A stretch of 64,000 nucleotides of DNA from Niabella soli DSM 19437 (GCF_000243115.2 NZ_CP007035.1:2666001-2730000), one strand, 5' to 3'. Counted from the first letter of the stretch, positions 1 through 9,301 are shown. Numbers and translations: made by a program. Notes: generated from the sequence alone by a model not told the origin.

Positions 1-2
1 AA

Positions 3-143
3 AAACTCATATTCAACCTGCGTTATTTTGATGAAATGCCCTACCAGAAAATGAGCCAGTTGCTGGGCGTTACAGAGGGATCGCTAAAAGCAAGTTATCA
101 TCACGCAGCGAAAAAGGTAGAGAAATATTTATTGAACAATTAA
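3..143 (+). CDS. RNA polymerase ECF sigma factor, C-terminal end (5' truncated by window)
   Basis: Only the last 46 residues lie in the window, reading in frame from base 3 to a TAA at 141-143. They contain a sigma region 4 helix-turn-helix: the run MPYQKMSQLLGVTEGSLKAS is the usual layout of an ECF region 4 recognition helix, followed by HHAAKKVEKYL. The protein would direct RNA polymerase to ECF promoters. The next gene starts 36 bases downstream and encodes a one-TM protein, which suggests a sigma/anti-sigma-like operon. The family call is firm; the regulon is unknown. Confidence 0.85.
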   Translation, partial: KLIFNLRYFDEMPYQKMSQLLGVTEGSLKASYHHAAKKVEKYLLNN

Positions 144-179
144 ACCAAGTGAACGCAATATTCGTCTGATTAAGTAGAA

Positions 180-758
180 ATGGAAGACAAAGATGACATA
201 GGACCCATTTTAGAAAACCTGAAAGCGCACAACAGGAGCGCCCTGGAAAATACGCTGAGCGTACCTAAGGGTTATTTTGATGCATTTTCAGAAAAACTGA
301 TGAAGCGCATCAACACGGATGCCTCTATGGTAACAGAAGCCGCTGATTTTCCAATACTGGCTTCGGTTTCCCGCAAAATGCCGTTTACCGTTCCCGATTA
401 TTATTTTGATGAAATACGGGATTACCGTCCCAGGCCGGCGGCCATAATTCCCTTTAAAAAAGGAGTTTCTATCGCTGCCAGTTTTATAATTATCGCCACA
501 ACCGGCATGCTCCTTACCACCAGGAAACCCTTAAGAGAAGGCCGGTACCAGCCTTCTGCGGTAAGTATTAATGAATTAACCAATGAGCAACTGGAACGCT
601 TTATTGGCCGGGCGGTTCCTTTTGAGAATAGTACCCCCGATCAGGTGGGACTTACTACAATAAACGCTGCAACATTGCTCAAAGATGTTCCCAGTGAGGA
701 TCTGAGCGATTTTTTAGATGATACCACTGAAACGGTAGAGCAATCGCAACCCTATTAA
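180..758 (+). CDS. Single-TM protein next to ECF sigma factor, possible anti-sigma or regulator
   Basis: 192 residues. One hydrophobic segment at about residues 97-115 (VSIAASFIIIATTGMLL) separates an N-terminal soluble part of about 95 residues from a C-terminal part of about 75. Two motifs of the form P-x-x-Y-F-D (about residues 29-34 and 72-77) recur in the N-terminal half, as is common in small Bacteroidota membrane proteins encoded after ECF sigma genes. Position and topology suggest control of the upstream sigma factor, but I do not recognise a zinc-binding anti-sigma motif, so this is inference. The last residues (EDLSDFLDDTTE) are acidic. Confidence 0.6.
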   Translation: MEDKDDIGPILENLKAHNRSALENTLSVPKGYFDAFSEKLMKRINTDASMVTEAADFPILASVSRKMPFTVPDYYFDEIRDYRPRPAAIIPFKKGVSIAASFIIIATTGMLLTTRKPLREGRYQPSAVSINELTNEQLERFIGRAVPFENSTPDQVGLTTINAATLLKDVPSEDLSDFLDDTTETVEQSQPY

Positions 759-870
759 ATGGAGCGGCCGGCTAAAATCAGGACTGCAATTCCCGGTCAG
801 ACGCTGCGATTCTTTCGGGATCATTCCTGTCAGGAACAAAATTCAGTATAGCTGCGCAACATAGATGTAA

Positions 871-878
871 TATCTTTG
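871..878 (+). promoter_or_regulatory. Bacteroidota -7 box (TATCTTTG)
   Basis: Exact match to TAnnTTTG, 25 bases before the ATG at 904. No convincing -33 TTTG at the usual spacing, so confidence is moderate. Confidence 0.45.
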
Positions 879-903
879 CCCGGCATATAAATAAAACAAA
901 AGG

Positions 904-1305
904 ATGAAGCGCATAGCTGGTTTTTTTATTTTTTTATTTCTTTGCTGTGGAACAGGAATGGCCCAGCAGCCTGCAGTTCAGCGACCAAAACCCTCCAATC
1001 CGCAACCAAAAGTAGTAGACGCCTTTCTTGATTTTCTCACAGAGAAACTGCACCTGATTCCACAGGAGCGAAAAAGAATGCGCCCGTTGATCGTAAGTTA
1101 TTTTGCAGAAACAAAAAGAATCAGCGCTACAACCTCCGACCCCCTCCAGCGGGACCAGGACCGCGCCTCCCTTAAAATAAGCTACCGGAAATCTTTTACA
1201 CCCATCCTCGGCCCCGAACGGGCCACCCAGTTTTTCAGCGAAGAACAGCTCTTCAGGAAGAAAATAAGAGAAGTACTGAAAAACAGAAATGTTAAAGAAA
1301 ACTAA
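904..1305 (+). CDS. Small exported protein of unknown function
   Basis: 133 residues with a clear signal peptide (hydrophobic FFIFLFLCCGTG, predicted cleavage after MAQ at about residue 21). The mature part is about 110 residues, basic and helical, with a pattern of the kind TEKLHLIPQERKRMRPLIVSYF that resembles the sensor helices of Spy/CpxP-like periplasmic proteins; this likeness is weak and only by eye. It follows the sigma/TM-protein pair in the same direction and has its own -7 box. A role in envelope-stress sensing would fit but is not shown. Confidence 0.6.
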   Translation: MKRIAGFFIFLFLCCGTGMAQQPAVQRPKPSNPQPKVVDAFLDFLTEKLHLIPQERKRMRPLIVSYFAETKRISATTSDPLQRDQDRASLKISYRKSFTPILGPERATQFFSEEQLFRKKIREVLKNRNVKEN

Positions 1306-1351
1306 AAATTTACCGAATAAATGATGTTTAAACAATTATTTTAAAAAAATA

Positions 1352-1384
1352 TTTGTTTGGAATAGAAAACTGTTGCTATATTTG
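1352..1384 (+). promoter_or_regulatory. Candidate promoter: TTTG and TATATTTG
   Basis: TTTG at 1352-1355 (or 1356-1359) and a perfect -7 box at 1377-1384, spacing 21 (or 17). It points rightward into a 50-base segment that ends in an intrinsic terminator, with no + strand gene beyond. Confidence 0.45.
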
Positions 1385-1411
1385 CCTTGGTGTTTTTCAT
1401 AGGTTAGCAAC

Positions 1412-1443
1412 GGCCAGCTCTTTTTAGGGCAGGCCTTTTTTTC
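1412..1443 (+). terminator. Intrinsic terminator
   Basis: Arms GGCCAGCTC and GGGCAGGCC (one mismatch, one G-U) around a 6-base loop, followed by seven T. It could end the operon finishing at 1305, or a very short transcript starting near 1391. Confidence 0.75.
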
Positions 1444-1456
1444 TTTAGAGGCCTTC

Positions 1457-2203
1457 TTATGCTGCAGTGTCGGGGATAACGGTTGGTTGATGCGTATCAT
1501 GATAAAACAGGAGTTGCCATTGTTCCCGCTTCCCCTGCTCCCACCATTTTGCCCTTAGTTCCATTGCTTTTTTGCCATCAAAATCATATTTTGCCGCAAA
1601 CCGGTGTTTCATTTGCTGGTACTGCGGCGCATCATCTGCGCCAAAAAAGATGGTTTCATCATTTTCCCTGATCCAGAACACCTGGTGATATTTGGAATGG
1701 GCGCCGGTAACTTCATAATTTATATACCCGTCGATGGTGCCGGCATCTTCTTTCAGTAATTCCACTTTACCGGAAAAAACCGGGTCAATTTTTGAAAGAT
1801 CGTAAGAAGGCGCACCGCGTTCTTTTGCATAAGCTACTTCCCGTTCCTGGATATAGTATGTTGCGTTTTCAAAAGTAGGTTTGCCCGCAGCCGGGTTCAC
1901 CATTCCTCCGGTATGATCCTTATGCAGGTGGCTCATCAGCACTTTTGTTATATCCCCGGTTTGAAAACCGTTTTCAGCCAAGTGTTGCACCAGTTGCAAC
2001 CGGCCGCCGGCAGGATGATCGAAGCCAAGCCCCGTGTCCAGCAATAGTATATCTTTTGAAGTAACAACCAGGAAGGGCTGTACCTGCACTAACAGGCTTC
2101 CTTGCGGGCGGGCGATCATTTCATCTTCTGAAAGGCGAAAGGGAATAAATTTTTTTGTTACATCAACAGTAAAACTTCCTTCCGATAACGGAATAATTTT
2201 CAT
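1457..2203 (-). CDS. MBL-fold metallo-hydrolase
   Basis: 248 residues. The metallo-beta-lactamase zinc signature is present as SHLHKDHTGG at about residues 90-99, with later metal ligands plausible in GAHSKYH and FGADDAP. No signal peptide, so probably cytoplasmic. The family covers lactonases, glyoxalase II-like and other hydrolases; the substrate cannot be read from the sequence. A perfect -7 box (2222-2229) lies just upstream. Its 3' end faces the terminator at 1412-1443. The ATG at 2203 is the only good start. Confidence 0.85.
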   Translation of the reverse strand: MKIIPLSEGSFTVDVTKKFIPFRLSEDEMIARPQGSLLVQVQPFLVVTSKDILLLDTGLGFDHPAGGRLQLVQHLAENGFQTGDITKVLMSHLHKDHTGGMVNPAAGKPTFENATYYIQEREVAYAKERGAPSYDLSKIDPVFSGKVELLKEDAGTIDGYINYEVTGAHSKYHQVFWIRENDETIFFGADDAPQYQQMKHRFAAKYDFDGKKAMELRAKWWEQGKREQWQLLFYHDTHQPTVIPDTAA

Positions 2204-2221
2204 GCTTATAATTTATGGCTG

Positions 2222-2229
2222 CAAAAATA
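2222..2229 (-). promoter_or_regulatory. -7 box for the MBL gene (TATTTTTG on minus strand)
   Basis: Exact TAnnTTTG on the minus strand, 18 bases upstream of the ATG at 2203, giving an expected leader of roughly a dozen bases. Confidence 0.5.
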
Positions 2230-2235
2230 GAAGAA

Positions 2236-2274
2236 ATAAAAAGGGCCTGGCGGAACTTTCTTTTTTCAGGACCC
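2236..2274 (-). terminator. Probable intrinsic terminator after the PQQ dehydrogenase gene
   Basis: On the minus strand GGGTCCTG pairs with CAGGCCC (one bulged base) and is followed by five T. It starts about 10 bases after the stop codon at 2285. Confidence 0.6.
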
Positions 2275-2284
2275 GCAGTTGTTT

Positions 2285-4438
2285 TTACTTTTTTAATGCA
2301 AATGCAACATATTCGTCGCCGGAAGCGGAACCAATTTTTCCACCACCGCAGGCAATAACGATATACTGAACTCCGCGGACCATATAAGATGCAGGCGTGG
2401 CAAAGCCCGCGGCCGGCAGATCCGCCGACCAGAGTTGTTTGCCCGTGTATTTATCAAAGGCGCGTATTTTTTTATCCCTGGAGGCCGCAATAAATACCAG
2501 GCCGCCTTTTGTAACAATAGGACCTCCATATCCTTCGGTTCCGGTAACAGGTATCCCTTTACGGGTTAGCTCCGGATATTCGCCTACCGGTACTTTCCAA
2601 AGCAATTTCCCCGTATTTAGATTTACCGCATTTAAAGTGCCCCAGGGCGGCCGGATACCGGGATAGCCGTTTTTGTCGAGAAACCGGTTATAGCCTGTCA
2701 TCATATAGGGTACCTGATCCAGGATCGTACCTGAATCACCGGCAGGCCGTTCTTTTTCCTGTTGATGCGTAATGTATGCAACCAATGAGTTTATTGCTTC
2801 AGGGGCCAGCCCTGCAAAAGAAGGCATCCGGTTACGACCCTGTTGTATCACGCCTTTTATTGCTGCAGGCGCCAGACGGTCTGCAATATTTACCAGCGAG
2901 GGAAATGAAGTGCCCGCTCCCCGCAGATCGGGTTGGTGACAGGAAGCGCAGTACTGGTTGTACAATCGCTGACCGGCAGAAGCGTTTCGCCGCGGCACAT
3001 CCACCATCGTAAGCGACCAGGGAAGCTCGCTGCTGAATACATATAGTATGGACGACTGAGGATCAGCAGCAGCCCCGCCCCATTCTCCCCCACCATCAAA
3101 ACCCGGAAAGATCCAGCCTCCTTCCTTTGAAGGCGGATCGAATAGTTGATGGTACTTAATCTTGTTGAACCGCTCCATCAATTCGGCTTTGCCGGCGGTA
3201 TCAATACTAAAAACATCTGCTGCCGCAAACTGTTGCCGGGCGAAGGGCTCAGGTAATACCGGCACCGGCTGCGTAGGCCAGGGTTCCTCCCCCGGTAATC
3301 CATTTGTGGAAACGGGCATTTCTTTTATTTCAAAAACAGGCTTACCATTTGTTCTGTCCAACAGAAAAATATAGCCTTGTTTGGTGATCTGCGCCAATGC
3401 TTCTGTTTTTTTACCATTTACGGTGACGGTTACCAGGTTGGGATTTGCGGGCAGATCCCTGTCCCAAAGATCATGGTGCACGGTTTGATAATGCCACAGA
3501 TAATTTCCTGTTGCTGCATCCAGGGCCACAATGCTGTTTGCAAAAAGATTGGTACCCTTCCTGATCCCGCCATAGAAATCGCCCGCTACCGACCCTGTTG
3601 GCACATACACAATGCCACGTTGTTCGTCAACCGACATACCCGCCCAGCAATTAGCGCCGCCCAGCTTTTTCCAGGCGCTTGTATCGGGCCAGGTTTCATA
3701 GCCCTTTTCTCCAGGGTGGGGGATCGTATGAAAGCTCCAGCGAAGGCCGCCAGTTCGCACATCGTAGGCGCGTATATCGCCGGGAGCGGCATCCGCTGTT
3801 TCTGCCACTCTTGAGCCAACGATCAGCAGGTTTTTATAAATAATGCCCGGAGTGGTACCCACAACATAGGGATTAGCGCCGGCATCCCGCCCCAGTTGTT
3901 CCGAAAGATCGATCCAGCCGTTGTGGCCAAAGCTTTTGATCAATGCACCGGTACCGGCTGCAACGGCAAATATTTTTTTCCCTGCATTGTAAAAGATCCT
4001 GCTATCGCCGCCATCCGTCCACCAGGTTACCCCCCGGCTGATGTTAAAACTTCCTGGTTTTTGCCCACCGCCGGAGTCTTTTCCCGCGGGGTCAAATATC
4101 CAGCGGGGCCTGCCGGTAGCCGCGTCCAACGCAAATAGTTTTGAAGCAGGTGAAACGCCGTATAATATGCCGTTCACAACGATCGGGTTACATTGTATCT
4201 GGCTTTTATCCATCGTATCTTTATCGTAAGTGCTAAATCGCCACACTTCCTGAAGGCGGGTCACATTCACCGTATCGATCTGATCCAACGCGCTATAGCG
4301 CATCCCATCTTTGGTGCCGGCGTAATTTTCCCATTTCGTATAATCAACAGCATCGTTTTTACAGGAACAAAAGGCTGATAAAATAAAAAGAAGCAGTTGT
4401 TCTGCCAACCGGATATACTTTTTGCTTAAGATGGTCAT
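2285..4438 (-). CDS. PQQ-dependent dehydrogenase with cytochrome c domain (glucose dehydrogenase-like)
   Basis: 717 residues. The N-terminus is hydrophobic and has cysteines at 24 and 26, like a lipoprotein or exported protein. Beta-propeller repeats of the quinoprotein type (LFALDAATGRPRW, IVALDAATGNYLW) fill residues ~35-480, and more follow at ~600-715 (LNTGKLLWKVP, FDKYTGKQLW). Between them lies a c-type haem site, CASCH at 497-501. This is the layout of periplasmic PQQ sugar/alcohol dehydrogenases, which oxidise a sugar or alcohol and pass electrons to the respiratory chain. Its start overlaps the stop of the upstream GH127 gene by 4 bases (4435-4438), so the two are translationally coupled. 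The substrate may be a sugar released by that glycosidase; this is inference. Confidence 0.88.
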   Translation of the reverse strand: MTILSKKYIRLAEQLLLFILSAFCSCKNDAVDYTKWENYAGTKDGMRYSALDQIDTVNVTRLQEVWRFSTYDKDTMDKSQIQCNPIVVNGILYGVSPASKLFALDAATGRPRWIFDPAGKDSGGGQKPGSFNISRGVTWWTDGGDSRIFYNAGKKIFAVAAGTGALIKSFGHNGWIDLSEQLGRDAGANPYVVGTTPGIIYKNLLIVGSRVAETADAAPGDIRAYDVRTGGLRWSFHTIPHPGEKGYETWPDTSAWKKLGGANCWAGMSVDEQRGIVYVPTGSVAGDFYGGIRKGTNLFANSIVALDAATGNYLWHYQTVHHDLWDRDLPANPNLVTVTVNGKKTEALAQITKQGYIFLLDRTNGKPVFEIKEMPVSTNGLPGEEPWPTQPVPVLPEPFARQQFAAADVFSIDTAGKAELMERFNKIKYHQLFDPPSKEGGWIFPGFDGGGEWGGAAADPQSSILYVFSSELPWSLTMVDVPRRNASAGQRLYNQYCASCHQPDLRGAGTSFPSLVNIADRLAPAAIKGVIQQGRNRMPSFAGLAPEAINSLVAYITHQQEKERPAGDSGTILDQVPYMMTGYNRFLDKNGYPGIRPPWGTLNAVNLNTGKLLWKVPVGEYPELTRKGIPVTGTEGYGGPIVTKGGLVFIAASRDKKIRAFDKYTGKQLWSADLPAAGFATPASYMVRGVQYIVIACGGGKIGSASGDEYVAFALKK

Positions 4439-6324
4439 TTGTCTTTTGAGGGGTCTTTAGGAATACTGAACCAGGTTAAATAGGCGGACGCAGCGTCCCA
4501 GGTATTTCCGGCGGAGGCAAAATCCGTAAGGGTCAGGTATTCTTTTTCATAGCCGCCGCCGATAATCTCCTTTAAGAAGGGAATCTTCATTTTCAGGAAT
4601 ACATTAGCGGTGCTGTCAGCTACTATCTCATACGGGATCTTCCCCTTATCAGCCGCTGGTCGATAATAATTATAAAACGGCGTTTCCTGGAAACGCTTAT
4701 CTGAAGCCAATACCAGCGGACCATATTGAAGGCAGTACCGGGTACTGTCGCCCGGAACAAAATACTGCCGGACATCCATTTGAAATTGCAACTTCACTAT
4801 ATCACCCTGTTTCCAGGTTCTTTTTATTGCGGTATATTTTCCGGGAACTGCGTTATCTACCGCTACCCCGTTTATTGAGATGTTCGTGTGGGCGCTCCAT
4901 TCCGGTATCCGCAACTGCAGGTTAAAATCGAGTGGTTTGCCGGGGTTGACGATGATCGTTACCGCACCGTTCTTTGGATATTCGGTAACCGTATTTAGCG
5001 TTACCTTGTTTTGCCCAACCGACAGGGTAGCAGAAGCCGTTCCGTAAAAATTGACAGCAATACCGGCGGCATTGATCATAAATGCCTCTTTAGGCAGTAC
5101 CATCAGGCCTCTTGGGCCATTCGCTATGCAACAGTTGATATCCATACCGCATTGATTCTCGCCCAGATATTTTACTCCTCTCAGGTCGGTATATTTATTC
5201 CAGGTATGCCCATCGGGCATCATAGCCCCCAGCAATGCATTATAGAAAGTTCTCTCTATTTCATTCGCCCATTTGGCATCGCCGGTAGTACGCAACAACT
5301 GCAGACAAAGCTTCATCCAGGTGGCGGTAACACAGGTTTCATTGGAATGACGGAGCGGGGTCGCCTGTATTTTCGCACCGTTGATCCAGCTTTCCATAGA
5401 AGAGCCGGAGCCGGTTACAAAGATCTCATCCTTCCGTATGCTTTCTGCCGTATTTACGATCGCTTCCAGGTACTCCGGTCTTTTTTCTACCCGGTATAAC
5501 TCCATCAATCCCTCGTAACAAGACATCATTTCATAGGCTTTACGGCCATTCATCGGCCCGTACCATACAGCGGGGGTAGGAAAGCGGTCACCCACGGGTA
5601 TTTGCTGCAATCCTTTTTTTATAAGCTCCGAAGCATTGGGGTTGGACCAGGAGGCGACAATAAAATCCGCAAATTTTAAATAGGACGCCTGATGTGTAAT
5701 ATTATACAATAGTACAACCGGCTCTAATATAGACGCCGCGGCCATTCCACGGTGATTGCCCATTTCATTAAAGGGTTTGCCGGACGCATAGACAGCGCTG
5801 ATAACATAGTCTGCCAATTTTTTTGCCGCTGCGAGTGACCGGTTGTCTTTCGTACAATTATAATACCCTAGCAGGCCCAGCAGGCAATACTTCATTCCCC
5901 ATATATCCCACTGTTGCAGGCGGTATTGGGGGGCATAATTGCCAATATAACCATCCGGGGTCTGCGTGGCTATAAGGCCCTCCACGCCTTTCTGAATCGC
6001 TTTTAGCAAGCGGTTGTCTTTTGTATAATTGTAGGCATCGATCGCCGAAGTGATCCACTTGCCCCAGAACTCACTCTGCCATAAGTTTTTTTCATTACGC
6101 ACGGTAAAAGGGCGCACCAGGTAACCTGCGTCGGTTTTCAAAACATCGTTTACAATACACCCTTCTATTTTACCGCCGGCATATCCCTCCAGCTTTATAT
6201 CATTTAAAACAGGCAATTCAAAAGCATCCGTTTTTTGCGCCTGCGCCGGAAGCATCCAGAGGGCAATTAACGTGCCCGTTAAAAATATCCTGATTCGCAC
6301 AGGCCTGGTAAAAGCAAATGGCAT
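4435..6324 (-). CDS. GH127-type beta-L-arabinofuranosidase-like glycoside hydrolase (DUF1680)
   Basis: 629 residues with a signal peptide (LTGTLIALWMLPAQAQ). Features of GH127: the E-x-C motif ETC at 329-331 and the CC pair at 398-399 in NCCIANGPRGL, which in characterised GH127 enzymes bind zinc and supply the nucleophilic cysteine. Glu311 in SSMESW is a candidate acid/base. The enzyme should remove beta-L-arabinofuranose or a related sugar from plant glycans in the periplasm. It is the first gene of a coupled pair with the PQQ dehydrogenase, and lies divergent to a GH78 rhamnosidase. An AGGAG sequence abuts the ATG, closer than a normal ribosome site. Confidence 0.85.
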   Translation of the reverse strand: MPFAFTRPVRIRIFLTGTLIALWMLPAQAQKTDAFELPVLNDIKLEGYAGGKIEGCIVNDVLKTDAGYLVRPFTVRNEKNLWQSEFWGKWITSAIDAYNYTKDNRLLKAIQKGVEGLIATQTPDGYIGNYAPQYRLQQWDIWGMKYCLLGLLGYYNCTKDNRSLAAAKKLADYVISAVYASGKPFNEMGNHRGMAAASILEPVVLLYNITHQASYLKFADFIVASWSNPNASELIKKGLQQIPVGDRFPTPAVWYGPMNGRKAYEMMSCYEGLMELYRVEKRPEYLEAIVNTAESIRKDEIFVTGSGSSMESWINGAKIQATPLRHSNETCVTATWMKLCLQLLRTTGDAKWANEIERTFYNALLGAMMPDGHTWNKYTDLRGVKYLGENQCGMDINCCIANGPRGLMVLPKEAFMINAAGIAVNFYGTASATLSVGQNKVTLNTVTEYPKNGAVTIIVNPGKPLDFNLQLRIPEWSAHTNISINGVAVDNAVPGKYTAIKRTWKQGDIVKLQFQMDVRQYFVPGDSTRYCLQYGPLVLASDKRFQETPFYNYYRPAADKGKIPYEIVADSTANVFLKMKIPFLKEIIGGGYEKEYLTLTDFASAGNTWDAASAYLTWFSIPKDPSKDK

Positions 6325-6573
6325 ACTCCTTTATTTTTTACAAAACGTCCTTTGATACTCTTAGTTTCAGGATCAAAAGCGGCAAACAATCTGTTTACAA
6401 AATACGAATTCCGGGGCAACTATAAAAAACGCCGCAAAATGCCTGGCGGAAGTAAGATAACTCATTTTACCGGGGCAACAATCCTGTACAATCCTGAAAA
6501 TGATATTATCAAGGCAAATAGATTATTATTGTAGTACTCATTAACAATCTTGCTGTAAAATCATACCGACAAA

Positions 6574-9231
6574 ATGAATCGATCCCCTATTCTATTATTA
6601 GCCGGGAGCCTGCTGCTTTCGCTGCTTGCAACTGCACAGGTTAGTAAGGGTCCGGCGGCTCTTCAATGCGAACATTTAAAAGATCCGCTCGGTATCGATA
6701 ATCCGCATCCCCGGTTTTCCTGGATCATAAACGACCCCGCAAACGGGGCCCGGCAAAACAGCTATCAGCTTGTGGTAACAAGGGAGGCCGGAACGGTGGT
6801 ATGGAACACAGGAAAAGTAAATAAAGACGATAACCTGATTACTTATAGCGGGAAACCACTGGAGCCGTTTACCCGTTATAAATGGAGCCTGACGCTGACC
6901 GGGAAAAATAATGTTACCTATAAAACAGCCGCTGCATTTTTTGAAACGGGCATGTTGGGGCAACAGCACTGGAAAGGGAACTGGATCAGCGATGGAACAG
7001 ATATTCACCTGAAACCCGCACCTTATTTCAGAAAGACATTTCGCCTCCATAAACCGGTAAAAACCGCAAGAGTTTATATTGCCGTTGCAGGTTTGTACGA
7101 GTTAACCCTGAATGGCAGTAAAATGGGCGATCACCGCCTGGACCCCATGTACACCCGTTTTGACCGCCGCAACCTGTACCTTACTTACGATGTGACCAAC
7201 CAACTGAAAGCGGGGCAAAATGCGATCGGGGTATTGCTTGGGAATGGGTGGTACAATCACCAGTCAACAGCAGTATGGTACTTCGACAGGGCACCCTGGC
7301 GTAACCGGCCCGCCTTTTGTTTGGACCTGCGGATCACCTATTCCGATGGCAGTACCGAAACGATCAGTACCGACAGAAGCTGGAAAACCGCTTTAAGCCC
7401 GGTTATTTTTAACAGCATTTATACCGGCGAGCACCATGATGCCCGGCTGGAACTGCCGGGTTGGGATCTGCCGGGTTTTGATGACGCCAAATGGTCGCCC
7501 GCCGTGGAACGGGCCGCGCCCTCTCAAAACATCACGGCGCAGGTGCTGTATCCCATCAGGGACGTGGAAAAAATTCCGGTGCAGGCTGTAAAAAGGTTTA
7601 GTGATACCGACTATGTTTTTAACCTGGGGAGGAATATCTCCGGTGTCAGCGAACTGACTGTTTCCGGTAAACCCGGAACGATCATCCGCCTGATTCATGC
7701 GGAAAAAATTGATGCAGCAGGGCATGCCGATCTTTCTAATATTAATGTGCATTACCGCCCCATGGATGATAGCGATCCTTTTCAGACCGATATTTTTATT
7801 TTGAAAGGCGGCATCGAAACGTTTAAGCCCCGTTTTAATTACAAAGGTTTTCAGTTTGTGGAAGTAAAAAGCGACCAGCCCGTGCAGCTCACCGCTACCA
7901 GTCTCAATGCTTATTTTATGCACAGCGCTGTTCCACCAGCCGGGACCATCCAAACCAGCGATCCGCTTATTAATAAAATATGGCGCGCTACAAATAATTC
8001 CTATTTATCCAATCTATTTGGTTATCCTACTGATTGCCCGCAACGCGAGAAAAACGGCTGGACCGGGGACGCGGTTATTGCCTTGCAAACCGGGCTCTAC
8101 AATTTTGACGGCTTTACCATCTATGAAAAATGGCTGGCCGACCACCGGGACGAGCAGCAACCCAATGGCGTGCTTCCGGCTATTATCCCCACCAGTGGCT
8201 GGGGCTACCAATGGGCCAATGGCCCGGATTGGACCAGCACGATAGCCATTATCCCCTGGACATTATATACATTCTACGGAGATCTGAAACCGCTGACGGA
8301 TAACTATGAAAATATAAGATCCTATGTAAATCACATCAATGACCTGTACCCGAACGGGCTGACCACCTGGGGGCTGGGTGATTGGGTACCGGTGAAATCA
8401 AAATCGCCGGTGGAACTGACCTCTACCCTTTACTATTATGCGGATGCAACCATACTTGCCAAAGCCGCAAAACTCCTGGATAAAAAAGAAGATTATAACA
8501 GATACACTGCTTTAGCAGAAAAAATAAAAACCGCCTTCAATAAAAAATACCTGAACACTGCAAGCGGAATCTATGGCAGTGGGCTGCAAACGGAATTGAG
8601 CACCCCTGTGTACTGGGGCATTGTTCCGGAAAAAAGCAAAGCCAAAGTAATCGCTAATCTCGCAGAAAAGGTAAAGCAGGACGGGGTACAGTTAGATGTA
8701 GGCATATTGGGCGCCAAAGCGGTGCTGAATGTTTTGAGTGAGAACGGCTATGCCGATCTTGCCTTTCAACTGGCCTCTAAAAAGACTTATCCTTCCTGGG
8801 GCTGGTGGATCGAAAACGGAGCCACCACCCTTTATGAGAACTGGAAAGTAGATGCTAAGAATGATGCTTCATTAAACCATATCATGTTCGGTGATATCGG
8901 CGCCTGGTTCTATAAAGCGCTGGGCGGCATCTTCCCCGATCCTGAACAACCGGGCTTCAAAAATGTGTTGTTGCGCCCCAACTTTGTTGCGGGACTGGAC
9001 CGGTTTACCGCAACCTATCAGGCAAGCCGCGGTCTTATTACGTCTTCCTGGGAAAAGGCCGGTAATAATGTTGGTTACAAAATCAGCATCCCCGCCAACA
9101 GCACGGCTTCTTTTTTTATTCCGTCGGGATGGGAACTGAACAATAAGAAAGACCCCGGCACGCAAAAAAAAGATGGCAGCTATGCACTGCCATCAGGAAC
9201 TTATTCATTATCGCTGAGAAAAACAAAATAA
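6574..9231 (+). CDS. GH78 alpha-L-rhamnosidase
   Basis: 885 residues with a signal peptide ending near TAQ (residue ~22). N-terminal beta domains (~25-440) carry the family pattern NPHPRFSW and YELTLNG. The (alpha/alpha)6 catalytic domain begins near 465 and contains DCPQREKNGWTGD (487-499), giving the Asp487/Glu492/Asp499 spacing of the GH78 acid site. TTLYENW near residue 750 holds the expected base Glu. The enzyme cleaves terminal alpha-L-rhamnose from pectin side chains or glycosides, in the periplasm or at the cell surface. It is divergent from the GH127/PQQ pair, with 249 bases between, so the three may respond to the same glycan. No SusCD genes adjoin. Confidence 0.93.
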   Translation: MNRSPILLLAGSLLLSLLATAQVSKGPAALQCEHLKDPLGIDNPHPRFSWIINDPANGARQNSYQLVVTREAGTVVWNTGKVNKDDNLITYSGKPLEPFTRYKWSLTLTGKNNVTYKTAAAFFETGMLGQQHWKGNWISDGTDIHLKPAPYFRKTFRLHKPVKTARVYIAVAGLYELTLNGSKMGDHRLDPMYTRFDRRNLYLTYDVTNQLKAGQNAIGVLLGNGWYNHQSTAVWYFDRAPWRNRPAFCLDLRITYSDGSTETISTDRSWKTALSPVIFNSIYTGEHHDARLELPGWDLPGFDDAKWSPAVERAAPSQNITAQVLYPIRDVEKIPVQAVKRFSDTDYVFNLGRNISGVSELTVSGKPGTIIRLIHAEKIDAAGHADLSNINVHYRPMDDSDPFQTDIFILKGGIETFKPRFNYKGFQFVEVKSDQPVQLTATSLNAYFMHSAVPPAGTIQTSDPLINKIWRATNNSYLSNLFGYPTDCPQREKNGWTGDAVIALQTGLYNFDGFTIYEKWLADHRDEQQPNGVLPAIIPTSGWGYQWANGPDWTSTIAIIPWTLYTFYGDLKPLTDNYENIRSYVNHINDLYPNGLTTWGLGDWVPVKSKSPVELTSTLYYYADATILAKAAKLLDKKEDYNRYTALAEKIKTAFNKKYLNTASGIYGSGLQTELSTPVYWGIVPEKSKAKVIANLAEKVKQDGVQLDVGILGAKAVLNVLSENGYADLAFQLASKKTYPSWGWWIENGATTLYENWKVDAKNDASLNHIMFGDIGAWFYKALGGIFPDPEQPGFKNVLLRPNFVAGLDRFTATYQASRGLITSSWEKAGNNVGYKISIPANSTASFFIPSGWELNNKKDPGTQKKDGSYALPSGTYSLSLRKTK

Positions 9232-9246
9232 AGCGAATAGTAGAAT

Positions 9247-9301
9247 ATTAAACATTAAGGGTTAAGAACTCCATTCAACTCGTTCCTTAATCACCATTAA
9301 T
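9247..9301. repeat. Word-type intergenic hairpin between convergent genes
   Basis: ATTAAACATTAAGGGTTAAG on the left and TTCCTTAATCACCATTAAT on the right form imperfect complementary arms built from the word ATTAAGG/TTAAG. It sits between the ends of the GH78 gene and ppc and may terminate both. Confidence 0.5.

Noticed and set aside
934-1335. Open frame of 133 codons on the minus strand
   Set aside because: It mirrors the exported-protein gene on the + strand, has no domain, and crosses no start signal; the + frame has a proper signal peptide.
6352-6534. 60-codon frame between the GH127 and GH78 genes
   Set aside because: Low-complexity, basic, no homology recognised; the region is more likely a divergent promoter.
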